Assembly: GCF_023806125.1 (NCBI RefSeq)
Contig: NZ_JAMSKT010000006.1
Span: forward strand, 1-64,000
Source of the DNA: Clostridium caldaquaticum
Lineage (GTDB): Bacteria; Bacillota; Clostridia; Clostridiales; Clostridiaceae
Reading direction: 5' to 3'
DNA: 64,000 bases
Within the stretch, counting starts at the first letter, position 1. Every line of letters starts with the position of its first letter. Under the pieces are notes generated by a model that saw only the letters and a program-made list of their open reading frames with translations, did not search any database and had not been told where the DNA came from. Below are positions 45,326-54,098 of this stretch, piece by piece. A program made the translations under genes and the position numbers.

Positions 45326-45422
45326 GGGGGTAGATAGGTGCTGGTGTGCCTGCCGATCTTCAAAATCGAGTTGTGGCGCTAATAACGTCATGGGTGGGTT
45401 CGATTCCCACATGCTCCCGCCA
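45326..45422 (+). tRNA. selC: tRNA-Sec (anticodon UCA)
   Basis: The 97-nt RNA starts GGGGGTAG and ends ATGCTCCC-G-CCA, giving the long acceptor typical of tRNA-Sec. It has a six-base-pair D stem (AGGTGC/GTGCCT), anticodon loop CTTCAAA (UCA), a very long variable arm (GTGGCGC...), and T arm GTGGGTTCGATTCCCAC. Some acceptor pairs are G-T. Its position behind selB confirms identity. Confidence 0.96.
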
Positions 45423-45818
45423 ATATGTTAAATCATCTATAGTTTAAAATAGAGCACTAGTTTAGTTATTAAGCTTTAAAATTTCTTTTTAATTTACCTC
45501 TTGTCTTATATTATTTCATTTATTGTTTCCCAAAACGTCTATAAATTTTTTCGATTTTTATTGTTTTCATAACATTTACTTTTTTGAAGTCACCTGCGTG
45601 CATTTTAATATTTATATGCAAAAAATATTTTTCAAAAGCTTATAAATTTTATAAATATACTCTGAAGTATGAGTATCTGATATTATCATATTTTTTATTT
45701 AAATTTATATCACCTCTATGTATAAATTTAATTTTAATATATTCATATTTATATATAAAAAATCCTTTTGATTAAACTGCACTCTTCTGGATAAAATAAA
45801 TATGGAGGTGGTTATTTT
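45423..45818. other. Intergenic region of about 400 bp after tRNA-Sec
   Basis: This stretch is very A/T-rich. A 63-codon open frame inside it has no ribosome site and a composition unlike a coding region, so I do not call it. I see no RNA motif or repeat that I can support. Confidence 0.55.
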
Positions 45819-46121
45819 ATGATAGAAAATATTGTAGAAACGGATATAATTGGAAGTAATACTGTATTTTTAAATATACCTGAAGAGGATTATTTTCTAA
45901 GCTATCAATATGTAACAAAAGATGCTGCAGAAGAAATAACAAAAAACTATTTTCTTATGAGAGGGAGAGAAGGAATACCAGAGGTAAAAGATATTGAGTT
46001 TAATGAACCTTTACACAGTGTTAGAATTACGTTGGAGGTAAAAGAGCAGGAGGGAAGCTATAAACAAGGGTATGCTGTTCCTACCTACTTAGATATAACA
46101 AGAAATAATGAAGCTGACTAA
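45819..46121 (+). CDS. Hypothetical protein coupled to comEC
   Basis: This 100-residue soluble, acidic protein has no family that I recognise, no signal peptide and no membrane segment. It looks like a mixed alpha/beta fold, with a basic patch (FLMRGREG) near the middle and a beta-rich second half (HSVRITLEVKEQEG). GGAGGTGG lies before the ATG. Its last 14 bases overlap the comEC start, so translation is linked and a shared pathway is possible. Homologues might be clostridial-only, but I cannot check. Confidence 0.75.
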   Translation: MIENIVETDIIGSNTVFLNIPEEDYFLSYQYVTKDAAEEITKNYFLMRGREGIPEVKDIEFNEPLHSVRITLEVKEQEGSYKQGYAVPTYLDITRNNEAD

Positions 46122-47904
46122 ACCACTTGTTTTTTATGCAGTTGCAATATTTATTGGAACTATGTCTTATATAGTAAGTAAAGATTATAAGATTTTAGGT
46201 GCAGCTTTAGCTGCATCTTTTTTAATTATAGTTTTCTTTACTATAGAAAAGAAATTTTTTATAGTAATAATATGCTTTTTTGCAATGGGAATAATTAGCT
46301 GCTTTATGTATTTTAATTATTATTCTTTTGGGAAATTTGAAACTATAAGATTGATAAATAATAAAGAATTTTATTCCATTGGCACAATTGATGGTAAGCT
46401 TATTAAGCTTAAAGGAAACTTGGAAAATCTTAAGGAAGGAGATAGAATTTTTGCATACGGAAATTTCTATAACAAAAAAGACTATTATAAAGGAATTATT
46501 GGGGAATTTTACATACAAGAATTTAAATTATATAAAAGTGATGTAATATCAAAGCTTTATGAATTAAAGAGAAAGGCTTATGAAGAATTTTACAAATATT
46601 TAGGAGAAGAGAAAGCTGCTATTATTATGTCTCTTTGTTTTGGAGAAACAGATTACCTTTCTATAGAACAAAAATATGATTTTCAAAAACTTGGAGTTGT
46701 GCATGCTATAAGCGTATCAGGCTTTCATATGGCTATAATATATAAAATTCTAGAAGGGGTTTTAGGAATAATTCCTTCAATAATTATATCATTTTTATAT
46801 ATGGTTTTTACAGGAGCTCAACCAGCTACCATGAGGGCTTTTATTATGATTTTAGTACTTAAACTATCTAAAAAGCTGTTTAAAAGCTATGATGCAGTTT
46901 CAGCTTTGAGCTTATCGGCCATTTTAATTTTAACTTTAAAACCATATTATGTATTTGACTTAGGCTTTATGCTTTCTTATTTATCAACTTTAGGAATAAT
47001 TCTATTTTATAAAAAAATAAGAAAGGGATTATATAAGCTGCCTAAAAGTATTAATGAAAGCTTAAGTTTAACTTTAAGTGCCCAAGTGTATTCTATGCCA
47101 TTTGCAGCATTAACTATGGAGAATTTAAGCTTTGGATTTATCCCAGGAAATCTGGTGCTGATTCCTATTTATACTGTTATGGTAGTAGCAGGAAATTTAG
47201 CGCTGATTTTTATAAAACTAAAGTTTCTTTTTGAACTTATATGCAAGCTACTTTATTTAGTTTTAATAATTCTTGATGGAGCTGATTATTTGCTTCTTAA
47301 AATCACTCCTCCTATAAGTTATATGTCTTATTTAGACAGTATGGTATTGTTAGGTATAATAATTTCATTTATACTTGTAAAAAAAGGATTTGATAAATTT
47401 AAATTTGTTCCGCTTTATATGATTTTTTTTATAGTAATTCAGTATTATAGCTTTTTTCCAAAAATAGAGTTTATAAGTGCGGGAAATGCATCTGGAGTTA
47501 TTGTAAATTATAAATGGCATAAAATTTTCATATATGATGGAAGTAGTGATACATCAAAAGCTTTAGAAACTATTAAGAAAAGATTTCATATTACTAGAGT
47601 AGTTTGCAGTACAGAAGATAAAGCTGTGATGAGATTAAATAGATACTGCAGTATAAGGTTTAGTAAATTTCTAGTTAATAAAGCTAATTCTATTAACATA
47701 GAAGTTGATTCTTATAATGCAAAAACAATTATAACATCAAACAGTGCACAATTTAAGGATGTAGATTTAACAAACTATGATATAATAGTATTGCCTGAAA
47801 GAAAGTATTATTATGCTACAGGGAACAATATGCAAAAATTTTATGTAAAAGGTTTTAAAATTATTTATAGAAAAGTGTATCCTATATACAGCATAAATAA
47901 CTGA
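46108..47904 (+). CDS. comEC: ComEC/Rec2 family DNA-uptake channel, reduced C-terminus
   Basis: ComEC forms the membrane channel through which a DNA strand enters. The 598-residue protein has N-terminal membrane segments and a DUF4131-like domain, then the Competence domain with the signature VVHAISVSGFHMAI (about 202-215) and ten or so membrane helices. The C-terminal 140 residues sit where the metallo-beta-lactamase-like nuclease usually is, but lack an HxHxDH zinc motif. The whole protein is also about 150 residues shorter than usual. It may be a trimmed, nuclease-less form. The start overlaps the small upstream gene by 14 bases and lacks a good ribosome site. Confidence 0.9.
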   Translation: MKLTKPLVFYAVAIFIGTMSYIVSKDYKILGAALAASFLIIVFFTIEKKFFIVIICFFAMGIISCFMYFNYYSFGKFETIRLINNKEFYSIGTIDGKLIKLKGNLENLKEGDRIFAYGNFYNKKDYYKGIIGEFYIQEFKLYKSDVISKLYELKRKAYEEFYKYLGEEKAAIIMSLCFGETDYLSIEQKYDFQKLGVVHAISVSGFHMAIIYKILEGVLGIIPSIIISFLYMVFTGAQPATMRAFIMILVLKLSKKLFKSYDAVSALSLSAILILTLKPYYVFDLGFMLSYLSTLGIILFYKKIRKGLYKLPKSINESLSLTLSAQVYSMPFAALTMENLSFGFIPGNLVLIPIYTVMVVAGNLALIFIKLKFLFELICKLLYLVLIILDGADYLLLKITPPISYMSYLDSMVLLGIIISFILVKKGFDKFKFVPLYMIFFIVIQYYSFFPKIEFISAGNASGVIVNYKWHKIFIYDGSSDTSKALETIKKRFHITRVVCSTEDKAVMRLNRYCSIRFSKFLVNKANSINIEVDSYNAKTIITSNSAQFKDVDLTNYDIIVLPERKYYYATGNNMQKFYVKGFKIIYRKVYPIYSINN

Positions 47905-47918
47905 AAGGGGTAAAGGAT

Positions 47919-48941
47919 TTGCTGGACTATTTAGAATTAGAAGATAAGATTAAAAAAAATAAATTTGATAATTGCTATATTTTCTGTGGAATTGATGAAG
48001 CTCTTATGAAAGGAAGTATAAAATCAATAGTAGATAAAAATCTTGAAAAAACATTCAAAGATTTAAACTATATACAATTTGACGGTTTAAATGTAGACAT
48101 GGAAAATGTAATAAATACTTGTGAAACCATACCATTTATGAGTGATAAGAAAGTAGTGGTTGTATATAGGTCAACTTTTTTAGGTGAAGGTGAGGACAAG
48201 GAGTTTAATAAAAGATTTGAAAAGCTTACTAGATATTTAGATAATCCTGCAAGTCACTGTATTCTAATATTGTATCATGTTTTTGAAAATGATAGAGAAA
48301 AGCCTAGCGATAAAATAAAAAAGTTAGAAAAAAAATCAGTTGTAGTTAAATTTGAAAAGCTTAAAGGAGCAGCACTTGAGAGAAAGGTAAAAATTTTGTT
48401 TGAAGCAAAAGGGAAAAATATTGGCAAGATTGAGCTAAGATTTTTTTGTGATGGACTTGAGAATAACATGAACATAATACAAAATGAAATAGAGAAATTA
48501 TGTTCATATACTTGTGAAAGAGAAATAACAAAGGAAGATATATTAAGGCTTCTTCCGCCTAAAGCTGATAATGATATTTTTAATTTGGTTGATAATGTTT
48601 CGCAAAAAAAAGTTGAAAAGGCTTTAGAAATATTAAATGAACTTATTTTTAAAGGGGAAAAAATACCATATATACTATATATGATTGAGAGGCAGTTTAA
48701 TATTTTGCTTCAAATCAAATTTGGTTTGGAAGAAGGAAAGGATAAGAATGCTTTATCTAAGGAACTGCATCTGAACCCTTTTATATGTGATAAAATGATA
48801 GTGCAAAGCAGAAAATTTTCTACGAAAGGTTTGAAAAATGCCATTGATTTATGTTTAAAGGCAGAAGAGGTACTGAAAAGCTCCTCTATAAATGGAAAAA
48901 CAGAAATGGAGCTTTTAATTTTAAACACAATAACTGCATAA
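47919..48941 (+). CDS. holA: DNA polymerase III delta subunit
   Basis: The delta subunit opens the sliding clamp within the clamp loader. The 340-residue product matches HolA in length and pattern. It has an N-terminal domain with NCYIFCGIDEALMKGSIKSI (about 17-36), a non-hydrolysing AAA-like core, the linker motif LPPKADNDIFNLVDNVSQKK near 207-226, and a C-terminal collar domain. The start is TTG at 47919, eight bases after GAAAGGGG. The position between comEC and rpsT is conserved in Firmicutes. It ends at a terminator shared with rpsT. Confidence 0.94.
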   Translation: MLDYLELEDKIKKNKFDNCYIFCGIDEALMKGSIKSIVDKNLEKTFKDLNYIQFDGLNVDMENVINTCETIPFMSDKKVVVVYRSTFLGEGEDKEFNKRFEKLTRYLDNPASHCILILYHVFENDREKPSDKIKKLEKKSVVVKFEKLKGAALERKVKILFEAKGKNIGKIELRFFCDGLENNMNIIQNEIEKLCSYTCEREITKEDILRLLPPKADNDIFNLVDNVSQKKVEKALEILNELIFKGEKIPYILYMIERQFNILLQIKFGLEEGKDKNALSKELHLNPFICDKMIVQSRKFSTKGLKNAIDLCLKAEEVLKSSSINGKTEMELLILNTITA

Positions 48942-48976
48942 AAATAAATAACCGGTATAAAACCGGTTTATTTATT
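48942..48976. terminator. Bidirectional terminator between holA and rpsT
   Basis: AAATAAATAACCGGT and ACCGGTTTATTTATT form an A/T-rich stem with a GC-rich apex and one bulge. The genes converge here and the arms supply T runs in both directions. Confidence 0.88.
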
Positions 48977-49241
48977 ATGCAGTTAGTGCATTTAATTTTG
49001 CAGCAAGTCTTGATTTTTTTCTTGAAGCCATATTTTTGTGTATTACACCTTTAGAAGCAGCCATATCTAGCGCTTTAGAAGCATTTACTAATGCAACTTT
49101 AGCTTCTTCAACATTTCCACCTGCTACAGCAGCTTCAAATTTCTTTATTACAGTTTTAAGTGATGACTTCACCATTTTGTTTCTAAGTGTTTTAACCTGT
49201 GTAACTCTTATTCTTTTTACAGCTGACTTTATGTTTGCCAT
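48975..49241 (-). CDS. rpsT: 30S ribosomal protein S20
   Basis: S20 binds 16S rRNA early in small-subunit assembly. The 88-residue, Lys/Arg/Ala-rich helical protein begins [21 protein letters not shown] and contains the family segment [22 protein letters not shown] minus-strand AAGGGGGTG precedes the ATG. It is transcribed against its neighbours, the usual arrangement between holA and gpr. Confidence 0.97.
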   Translation of the reverse strand: MANIKSAVKRIRVTQVKTLRNKMVKSSLKTVIKKFEAAVAGGNVEEAKVALVNASKALDMAASKGVIHKNMASRKKSRLAAKLNALTA

Positions 49242-49324
49242 TGTTATTCACCCCCTTATATTTTAATAGGGTCTCGGCAGTTTGGGGAAATCTGCGTACG
49301 AGTATCTCTTGTTTAACAAAGGTT

Positions 49325-49353
49325 ATTATAGCATTTATTTTATTGTACTTCAA
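49325..49353 (-). promoter_or_regulatory. Promoter of rpsT
   Basis: On the minus strand TTGAAG (49353-49348) and TATAAT (49330-49325) are 17 bases apart. A leader of roughly 75 bases follows before the S20 start and could carry feedback control. Confidence 0.8.
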
Positions 49354-49463
49354 GTAGAAATTACAAAAATAGTATTTATTAGTCCATTATTTTGTTAAAT
49401 ATATATTGGGGTTCTTTTGTATAGTATATGCATTAATGGAAAAAATAAATTTAAAATATGTGT

Positions 49464-49509
49464 AAAGGGGTGAAAAGTACTCTAATATTAAGTTTAGAGT
49501 ATAGATTTG
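49464..49509 (+). promoter_or_regulatory. gpr translation start region with hairpin between ribosome site and start
   Basis: AAAGGGGTGA (49464-49473) is over 30 bases from the ATG, too far to act directly. TACTCTAA (49478-49485) and TTAGAGTA (49494-49501) form a perfect 8-bp hairpin between them; folded, it would bring the ribosome site to about 12 bases from the ATG. Confidence 0.5.
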
Positions 49510-50484
49510 ATGAAAAATATTAGAACTGATTTAGCTATAGAAGCAAAAGAAATATATCAAAAAGAGAATAATGGTCAATATCCTGGAGTTGAAGTAGAAG
49601 AACAGGAAGAGGGAGATATAAAAGTTACTACAGTTAGAATAGTAGATGAAATAGGAGAAAGAGCAATGGGAAAACCCATTGGCAATTATGTAACCATTGA
49701 TATACCTCAGGTTACTCATTACGATAGTGATATTATGGATGAAGTAAGTGAAGTATTAGCTAAGGCGCTTATTCCAATGATAAAATTAGATAAGAGCATG
49801 ACAGCTTTAGTAGTTGGACTTGGTAATTCAAACATTACTCCAGATGCATTAGGTCCAAAGGTAATCTCTCGACTTATGGTAACGAGGCACTTAAAAGAAC
49901 TTGTCCCCGATAGTATAGATGAGGACATAAGGCCAGTATGTGCTCTAACTCCTGGAGTACTTGGTACAACAGGGATAGAGACTGGTGAAATAATAAGGGC
50001 TGTAGTTGATAAAATTAAACCAAATATAATTATATGCATAGATGCTCTTGCTTCTCGAAAGATGGAGAGAGTAAATAGAACAGTACAAATAGGGGATACA
50101 GGAATATCTCCAGGATCTGGAGTAGGGAATAAAAGGATGGAGATAAGTAAGCGTACTTTAGGTATTCCTGTTATAGCTATTGGAGTTCCTACAGTTGTTG
50201 ATGCAGCAACAATGGCAAATGATACTATTGATTTAGCAATTGATGAAATGATAAAGCAGGCAAAGTCTGGAGGAGAATTCTATAATATGCTTAAATCCAT
50301 AGATAAAAATGAAAAACAGAGAATGATTGAAGAGATTTTAAATCCTTATGTAGGTAGCTTAATGGTAACACCAAAAGAGGTAGATTTAGTAATTGATTCT
50401 CTTTCCAAAGTCATAGCTAATGGCATTAATATTGCTCTTCAACCAGCTTTAGGTTTAGAAGATATAAATAGATATATAAATTAA
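49510..50484 (+). CDS. gpr: Germination protease Gpr
   Basis: Gpr degrades small acid-soluble spore proteins when spores germinate. It is made as a zymogen that processes its own N-terminus. The 324-residue product begins MKNIRTDLAIEA, so the pro-segment before the RTD-LA site is only a few residues, shorter than in Bacillus. Family blocks include VVGLGNSNITPDALGP (about 98-113) and LTPGVLGTTGIETGEI near 139-154. An in-frame TAG at 49495 limits the start to TTG 49507 or ATG 49510. It would be expected under sigma-G, but I do not see a certain promoter. Confidence 0.95.
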   Translation: MKNIRTDLAIEAKEIYQKENNGQYPGVEVEEQEEGDIKVTTVRIVDEIGERAMGKPIGNYVTIDIPQVTHYDSDIMDEVSEVLAKALIPMIKLDKSMTALVVGLGNSNITPDALGPKVISRLMVTRHLKELVPDSIDEDIRPVCALTPGVLGTTGIETGEIIRAVVDKIKPNIIICIDALASRKMERVNRTVQIGDTGISPGSGVGNKRMEISKRTLGIPVIAIGVPTVVDAATMANDTIDLAIDEMIKQAKSGGEFYNMLKSIDKNEKQRMIEEILNPYVGSLMVTPKEVDLVIDSLSKVIANGINIALQPALGLEDINRYIN

Positions 50485-50574
50485 AATTATTTAAACATAT
50501 AATGATGAATATGGAAAAAATTGAATAAAAACATATAAAAAAGTGCATCCTTATATTTAGGGGAGGTGCTTTTT

Positions 50575-50847
50575 ATGTTAAAAAAAATAAAATATATTAT
50601 GATTTTTGTTCTTATATTTGGAATATTAGTGTATGGCTTCATAAAGGTAAGTAGCGAATTGCCTATGTTTATTAAAGATAGATCATCTCTTAAAGTTACT
50701 TATGAAAAAAATCCATTTAATTTAGAATTTGATATAGGAGATTACATTATTTATATAAATGATAAGTCTATATGTAATATTAAAGATACGGCAGTTCATT
50801 TATTTAATAATTTAAAAGAAAATATTTCTATTGATAAAGCAGAATAA
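50575..50847 (+). CDS. Small membrane protein of unknown function between gpr and lepA
   Basis: This 90-residue protein has one N-terminal membrane segment (about 5-25) and an extracytoplasmic tail of about 60 residues with no motif that I recognise. GGGGAGGTG lies before the ATG at 50575; the GTG at 50566 overlaps that site and is less likely. In Bacillus this interval holds spoIIP and yqxA. The protein is too short to be SpoIIP and shows no amidase motif. A sporulation role is suggested only by position. Confidence 0.75.
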   Translation: MLKKIKYIMIFVLIFGILVYGFIKVSSELPMFIKDRSSLKVTYEKNPFNLEFDIGDYIIYINDKSICNIKDTAVHLFNNLKENISIDKAE

Positions 50848-50888
50848 TACGAAATTATAATAAACTTCAATTGTAGTTATAGTATTAG

Positions 50889-50919
50889 TTGACAGGTTCT
50901 TGGAGTATTGTGGTATAAT
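50889..50919 (+). promoter_or_regulatory. Promoter of lepA
   Basis: TTGACA (50889-50894) and an extended -10 TGGTATAAT (TATAAT 50914-50919) are 19 bases apart, about 35 bases before the lepA start. Confidence 0.78.
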
Positions 50920-50954
50920 TTATTTTGATTTATTACGTAATGGGGGTAAAAGTG

Positions 50955-52760
50955 ATGGCTACAGATAGACAAAAATATATAAGAAATTTTTCAATAATTG
51001 CACATATAGATCATGGAAAATCTACACTTGCAGATAGATTAATAGAAAGAACAGGAACTTTAACCCAAAGAGAAATGGAAGAACAAGTGCTTGATAATAT
51101 GGAACTTGAGAGAGAAAGAGGCATAACAATAAAAGCACAGGCAGCAAGGCTTGTTTATAAAAGAGAAAATGGAGAAGAGTATATACTGAATTTAATAGAT
51201 ACTCCTGGCCATGTGGATTTTAATTATGAAGTATCAAGAAGCTTAGCAGCCTGTGAGGGTGCCATATTAGTAGTAGATGCTACTCAAGGTATACAGGCTC
51301 AAACTTTAGCCAATTGTTATTTAGCTCTAGATCATAATTTAGAAATTGTGCCTGTAATAAATAAAATTGACCTTGCAAGTGCAAGACCTGATGAAGTAAA
51401 ACAGGAAATAGAAGAAGTTATAGGTATAGAAGCAGAAGATGCTCCTCTTGTTTCTGCGAAATCTGGGTTAAATATTGAGCAGGTTTTGGAAGCTGTAGTT
51501 GAAAAGATACCTTGTCCTAAAGGAGATGAAGATGCTCCATTAAAAGCTCTTATTTTTGATTCTTATTATGACAGCTATAAAGGAGTGGTTTGTTATTTAA
51601 GAATTAAAGAGGGTAAGGTAAAAGCTGGTACAAAAATTAAGCTTATGGCCACAGATAAGGTTTATGAGGTTACTGAAGTGGGAATATTTGCACCGCAGAT
51701 GGTACCAATTGAAGAGCTTCGTGCAGGAGATGTAGGGTATTTGACTGCATCAATAAAGAATGTAAGGGATGCCAGAGTAGGAGATACAATTACTGAAGCA
51801 GATAGACCAGCAAAGGAACAATTAGAAGGATACAGGCCTGCTGTACCTATGGTTTTCAGCGGTATTTATCCTGTGGATGGTGCTGACTATGAAGAGCTTA
51901 AAGAAGCATTAGAAAAGCTTCAATTAAATGATGCAGCTCTTAATTTTGAACCAGAAACGTCTATAGCATTAGGTTTCGGATTTAGGTGTGGATTCCTAGG
52001 GCTTTTACACATGGAAGTTATACAGGAAAGAATTGAGAGAGAATTTAATATTGATATTATAACTACAGCTCCTTCTGTTATATATAGGGTAATAAATACA
52101 GATGGAAGTACAATGGAACTTACTAATCCTACTAATATGCCAGAACCATCAAAGATAGCTTCAATGCAGGAACCTATAGTTAAAGCTTCTATAATAACAC
52201 CAACAGAGTATGTTGGGGCTGTTATGGAATTATGTCAAAATAGAAGAGGAACATTTAAAGATATGCAGTATCTTGAAGCTACAAGAGCAGTATTAAATTA
52301 CGATATTCCATTAAATGAAATAATATATGACTTTTTTGATGCTTTAAAATCTCGAACTAGAGGGTATGCTTCACTTGATTATGAACTTAAAGGATATGCA
52401 CAAAGTAAGCTTGTAAAATTGGATATACTTTTAAATGGCGATATTGTAGATGCTCTCTCAATGATAGTTCCTGATGAAAGAGCATACTCAAGAGGGAGAG
52501 CAATGACTGAAAAGCTTAAGGAGATTATACCAAGACAGCAGTTTGAAATACCAATTCAGGCTGCAGTAGGGGGCAAGGTAATTGCTAGAGAAACTGTTAA
52601 AGCATTAAGAAAAGATGTTTTGGCTAAGTGTTATGGAGGAGATATAACAAGAAAGAAAAAGCTCCTTGAAAAGCAAAAGGAAGGTAAAAAGAGAATGAGG
52701 CAAATCGGTACAGTTGAAGTTCCGCAAGAAGCTTTTATGTCAGTATTAAAAGTAGATTAA
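50955..52760 (+). CDS. lepA: Elongation factor 4 (LepA)
   Basis: LepA is a ribosome-dependent GTPase that acts on stalled or assembling ribosomes. The 601-residue protein has G motifs [17 protein letters not shown] and NKIDL, and EF-G-like domains II, III and V. The specific C-terminal domain ends [20 protein letters not shown]. The ATG at 50955 gives the family start [19 protein letters not shown] and lies eight bases after GGGGG; the frame is open further upstream but is not coding-like. hemW follows 15 bases later. Confidence 0.97.
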   Translation: MATDRQKYIRNFSIIAHIDHGKSTLADRLIERTGTLTQREMEEQVLDNMELERERGITIKAQAARLVYKRENGEEYILNLIDTPGHVDFNYEVSRSLAACEGAILVVDATQGIQAQTLANCYLALDHNLEIVPVINKIDLASARPDEVKQEIEEVIGIEAEDAPLVSAKSGLNIEQVLEAVVEKIPCPKGDEDAPLKALIFDSYYDSYKGVVCYLRIKEGKVKAGTKIKLMATDKVYEVTEVGIFAPQMVPIEELRAGDVGYLTASIKNVRDARVGDTITEADRPAKEQLEGYRPAVPMVFSGIYPVDGADYEELKEALEKLQLNDAALNFEPETSIALGFGFRCGFLGLLHMEVIQERIEREFNIDIITTAPSVIYRVINTDGSTMELTNPTNMPEPSKIASMQEPIVKASIITPTEYVGAVMELCQNRRGTFKDMQYLEATRAVLNYDIPLNEIIYDFFDALKSRTRGYASLDYELKGYAQSKLVKLDILLNGDIVDALSMIVPDERAYSRGRAMTEKLKEIIPRQQFEIPIQAAVGGKVIARETVKALRKDVLAKCYGGDITRKKKLLEKQKEGKKRMRQIGTVEVPQEAFMSVLKVD

Positions 52761-52775
52761 TAGGAGTAAATTTAT

Positions 52776-53900
52776 ATGAATAAGGGATTAGCACTATATA
52801 TACATGTTCCTTTCTGTAAGCAAAAGTGTCTATACTGTGATTTTCCATCCTTTTCAGGAAAAGAAAGTCTTATGCTTGATTATGTAAAAGCTTTATGTAA
52901 AGAAATCGATAATTCAAATTATGATAAAATAAATACAATCTTTATAGGTGGGGGTACTCCCACCTATTTATGTTTAGAATGCCTAGAGTATTTAAAAAAT
53001 TCTATTGATAAGTTATGCAAGGCTGATGATTTGGAATTTACTATAGAAGGTAATCCAGACAGCCTTAATAAGGAGAAGTTAAAGTTTTTTAAAAGCATGG
53101 GTGTAAACAGATTAAGCATAGGGCTCCAGGCTTGGCAGGATAGATTACTGAAAAATTTAGGAAGAGTGCATACTTTAGAGCAGTTCAGAGAAAGTTATTT
53201 AAGCGCAAGAGATATAGGTTTCAACAATATAAATATAGATCTTATGTTTGGACTTCCAGGACAAAGTATAGAAGATTGGAAGGAATCACTTATTAATGTA
53301 TCAAATTTAAAGCCAGAGCATATTTCTTGCTACAGTCTTATTGTGGAGGATGGAACACCTTTTTGTAATCTAGATAAATTAGGCAAATTAAATCTTCCAG
53401 AGGAAGAGGATGAAAGAAAGATGTACCAATTTGCAGTAGATTTTTTGAAAAGTATTGGTTACGAACAATATGAAATATCAAACTTTTCAAAGCCAGAATT
53501 CCAGTGCAGGCATAATTTAACTTATTGGAATTTAAATTATTATATAGGATGCGGTATGGGAGCACATTCTTATGTTAATGGTATTAGGTATAGAAATTAT
53601 GAAGATATAGAAAAATATATATGTATGATAAATGATAATAAAAGTCCGGTAGCAGAAGAACATATTAACTCTTTAAAAGATGATATGGAAGAATTTATGT
53701 TTATGGGACTTAGAAAGATAGAAGGAATATCTATAGAGGAATTCAATAAAAGATTTAATAAAGATATTAATAAGGTATATGGAATTGTTATAGAAAAATT
53801 TTTAAAAAATAAACTATTGAAAAGTGATGGAAAGTATATATATTTATCTCCAAGAGGAATAGAGCTATCAAATAGAGTTATGTGTGAATTTATATTGTAA
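52776..53900 (+). CDS. hemW: HemW-type radical SAM protein
   Basis: HemW is a heme-binding radical SAM protein related to coproporphyrinogen III dehydrogenase, thought to deliver heme rather than oxidise it. The 374-residue product carries the cluster cysteines at 14, 18 and 21 in CKQKCLYCDF, followed by a FIGGGTPTYL motif near 50 and GLPGQSIEDW near 168. Length and the lepA-hemW-hrcA order are typical of Firmicutes. It lacks the extended N-terminus of true HemN. AGGAG precedes the ATG. Confidence 0.93.
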   Translation: MNKGLALYIHVPFCKQKCLYCDFPSFSGKESLMLDYVKALCKEIDNSNYDKINTIFIGGGTPTYLCLECLEYLKNSIDKLCKADDLEFTIEGNPDSLNKEKLKFFKSMGVNRLSIGLQAWQDRLLKNLGRVHTLEQFRESYLSARDIGFNNINIDLMFGLPGQSIEDWKESLINVSNLKPEHISCYSLIVEDGTPFCNLDKLGKLNLPEEEDERKMYQFAVDFLKSIGYEQYEISNFSKPEFQCRHNLTYWNLNYYIGCGMGAHSYVNGIRYRNYEDIEKYICMINDNKSPVAEEHINSLKDDMEEFMFMGLRKIEGISIEEFNKRFNKDINKVYGIVIEKFLKNKLLKSDGKYIYLSPRGIELSNRVMCEFIL

Positions 53901-53987
53901 TTAGGAGAAAAGAGAAGAAAATAAGAGAAACTTAAGGTAAAAAAAACTTTTGGCCTAATATTACTTGATTATGCGGATAATAATAAA

Positions 53988-54016
53988 TTGACAAAATAAT
54001 AGGAGAGTGATATTTT
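53988..54016 (+). promoter_or_regulatory. Promoter of the hrcA heat-shock operon
   Basis: TTGACA (53988-53993) and TATTTT (54011-54016) are 17 bases apart, directly upstream of CIRCE. Confidence 0.78.
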
Positions 54017-54029
54017 TTAATCATAGTGA

Positions 54030-54056
54030 TTAGCACTCACTAGCGAAGAGTGCTAA
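54030..54056 (+). promoter_or_regulatory. CIRCE operator (HrcA binding site)
   Basis: TTAGCACTC (54030-54038), nine bases, then GAGTGCTAA (54048-54056): a perfect CIRCE. It lies over the expected transcription start and 42 bases before hrcA, so HrcA can repress its own operon, with GroEL as the usual co-sensor. Confidence 0.98.
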
Positions 54057-54098
54057 TAAAAATAATAAAAGCAGAATTAACAATGTTGGGAGGATAAT

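Noticed and set aside
45584-45775. 63-codon open frame in the gap after tRNA-Sec
   Set aside because: No ribosome site, very biased composition (Tyr, Ile, Phe, Lys from A/T-rich DNA) and no recognisable motif.
49036-49266. Plus-strand open frame over rpsT
   Set aside because: It is antisense to S20, whose sequence, start and promoter are all clear.
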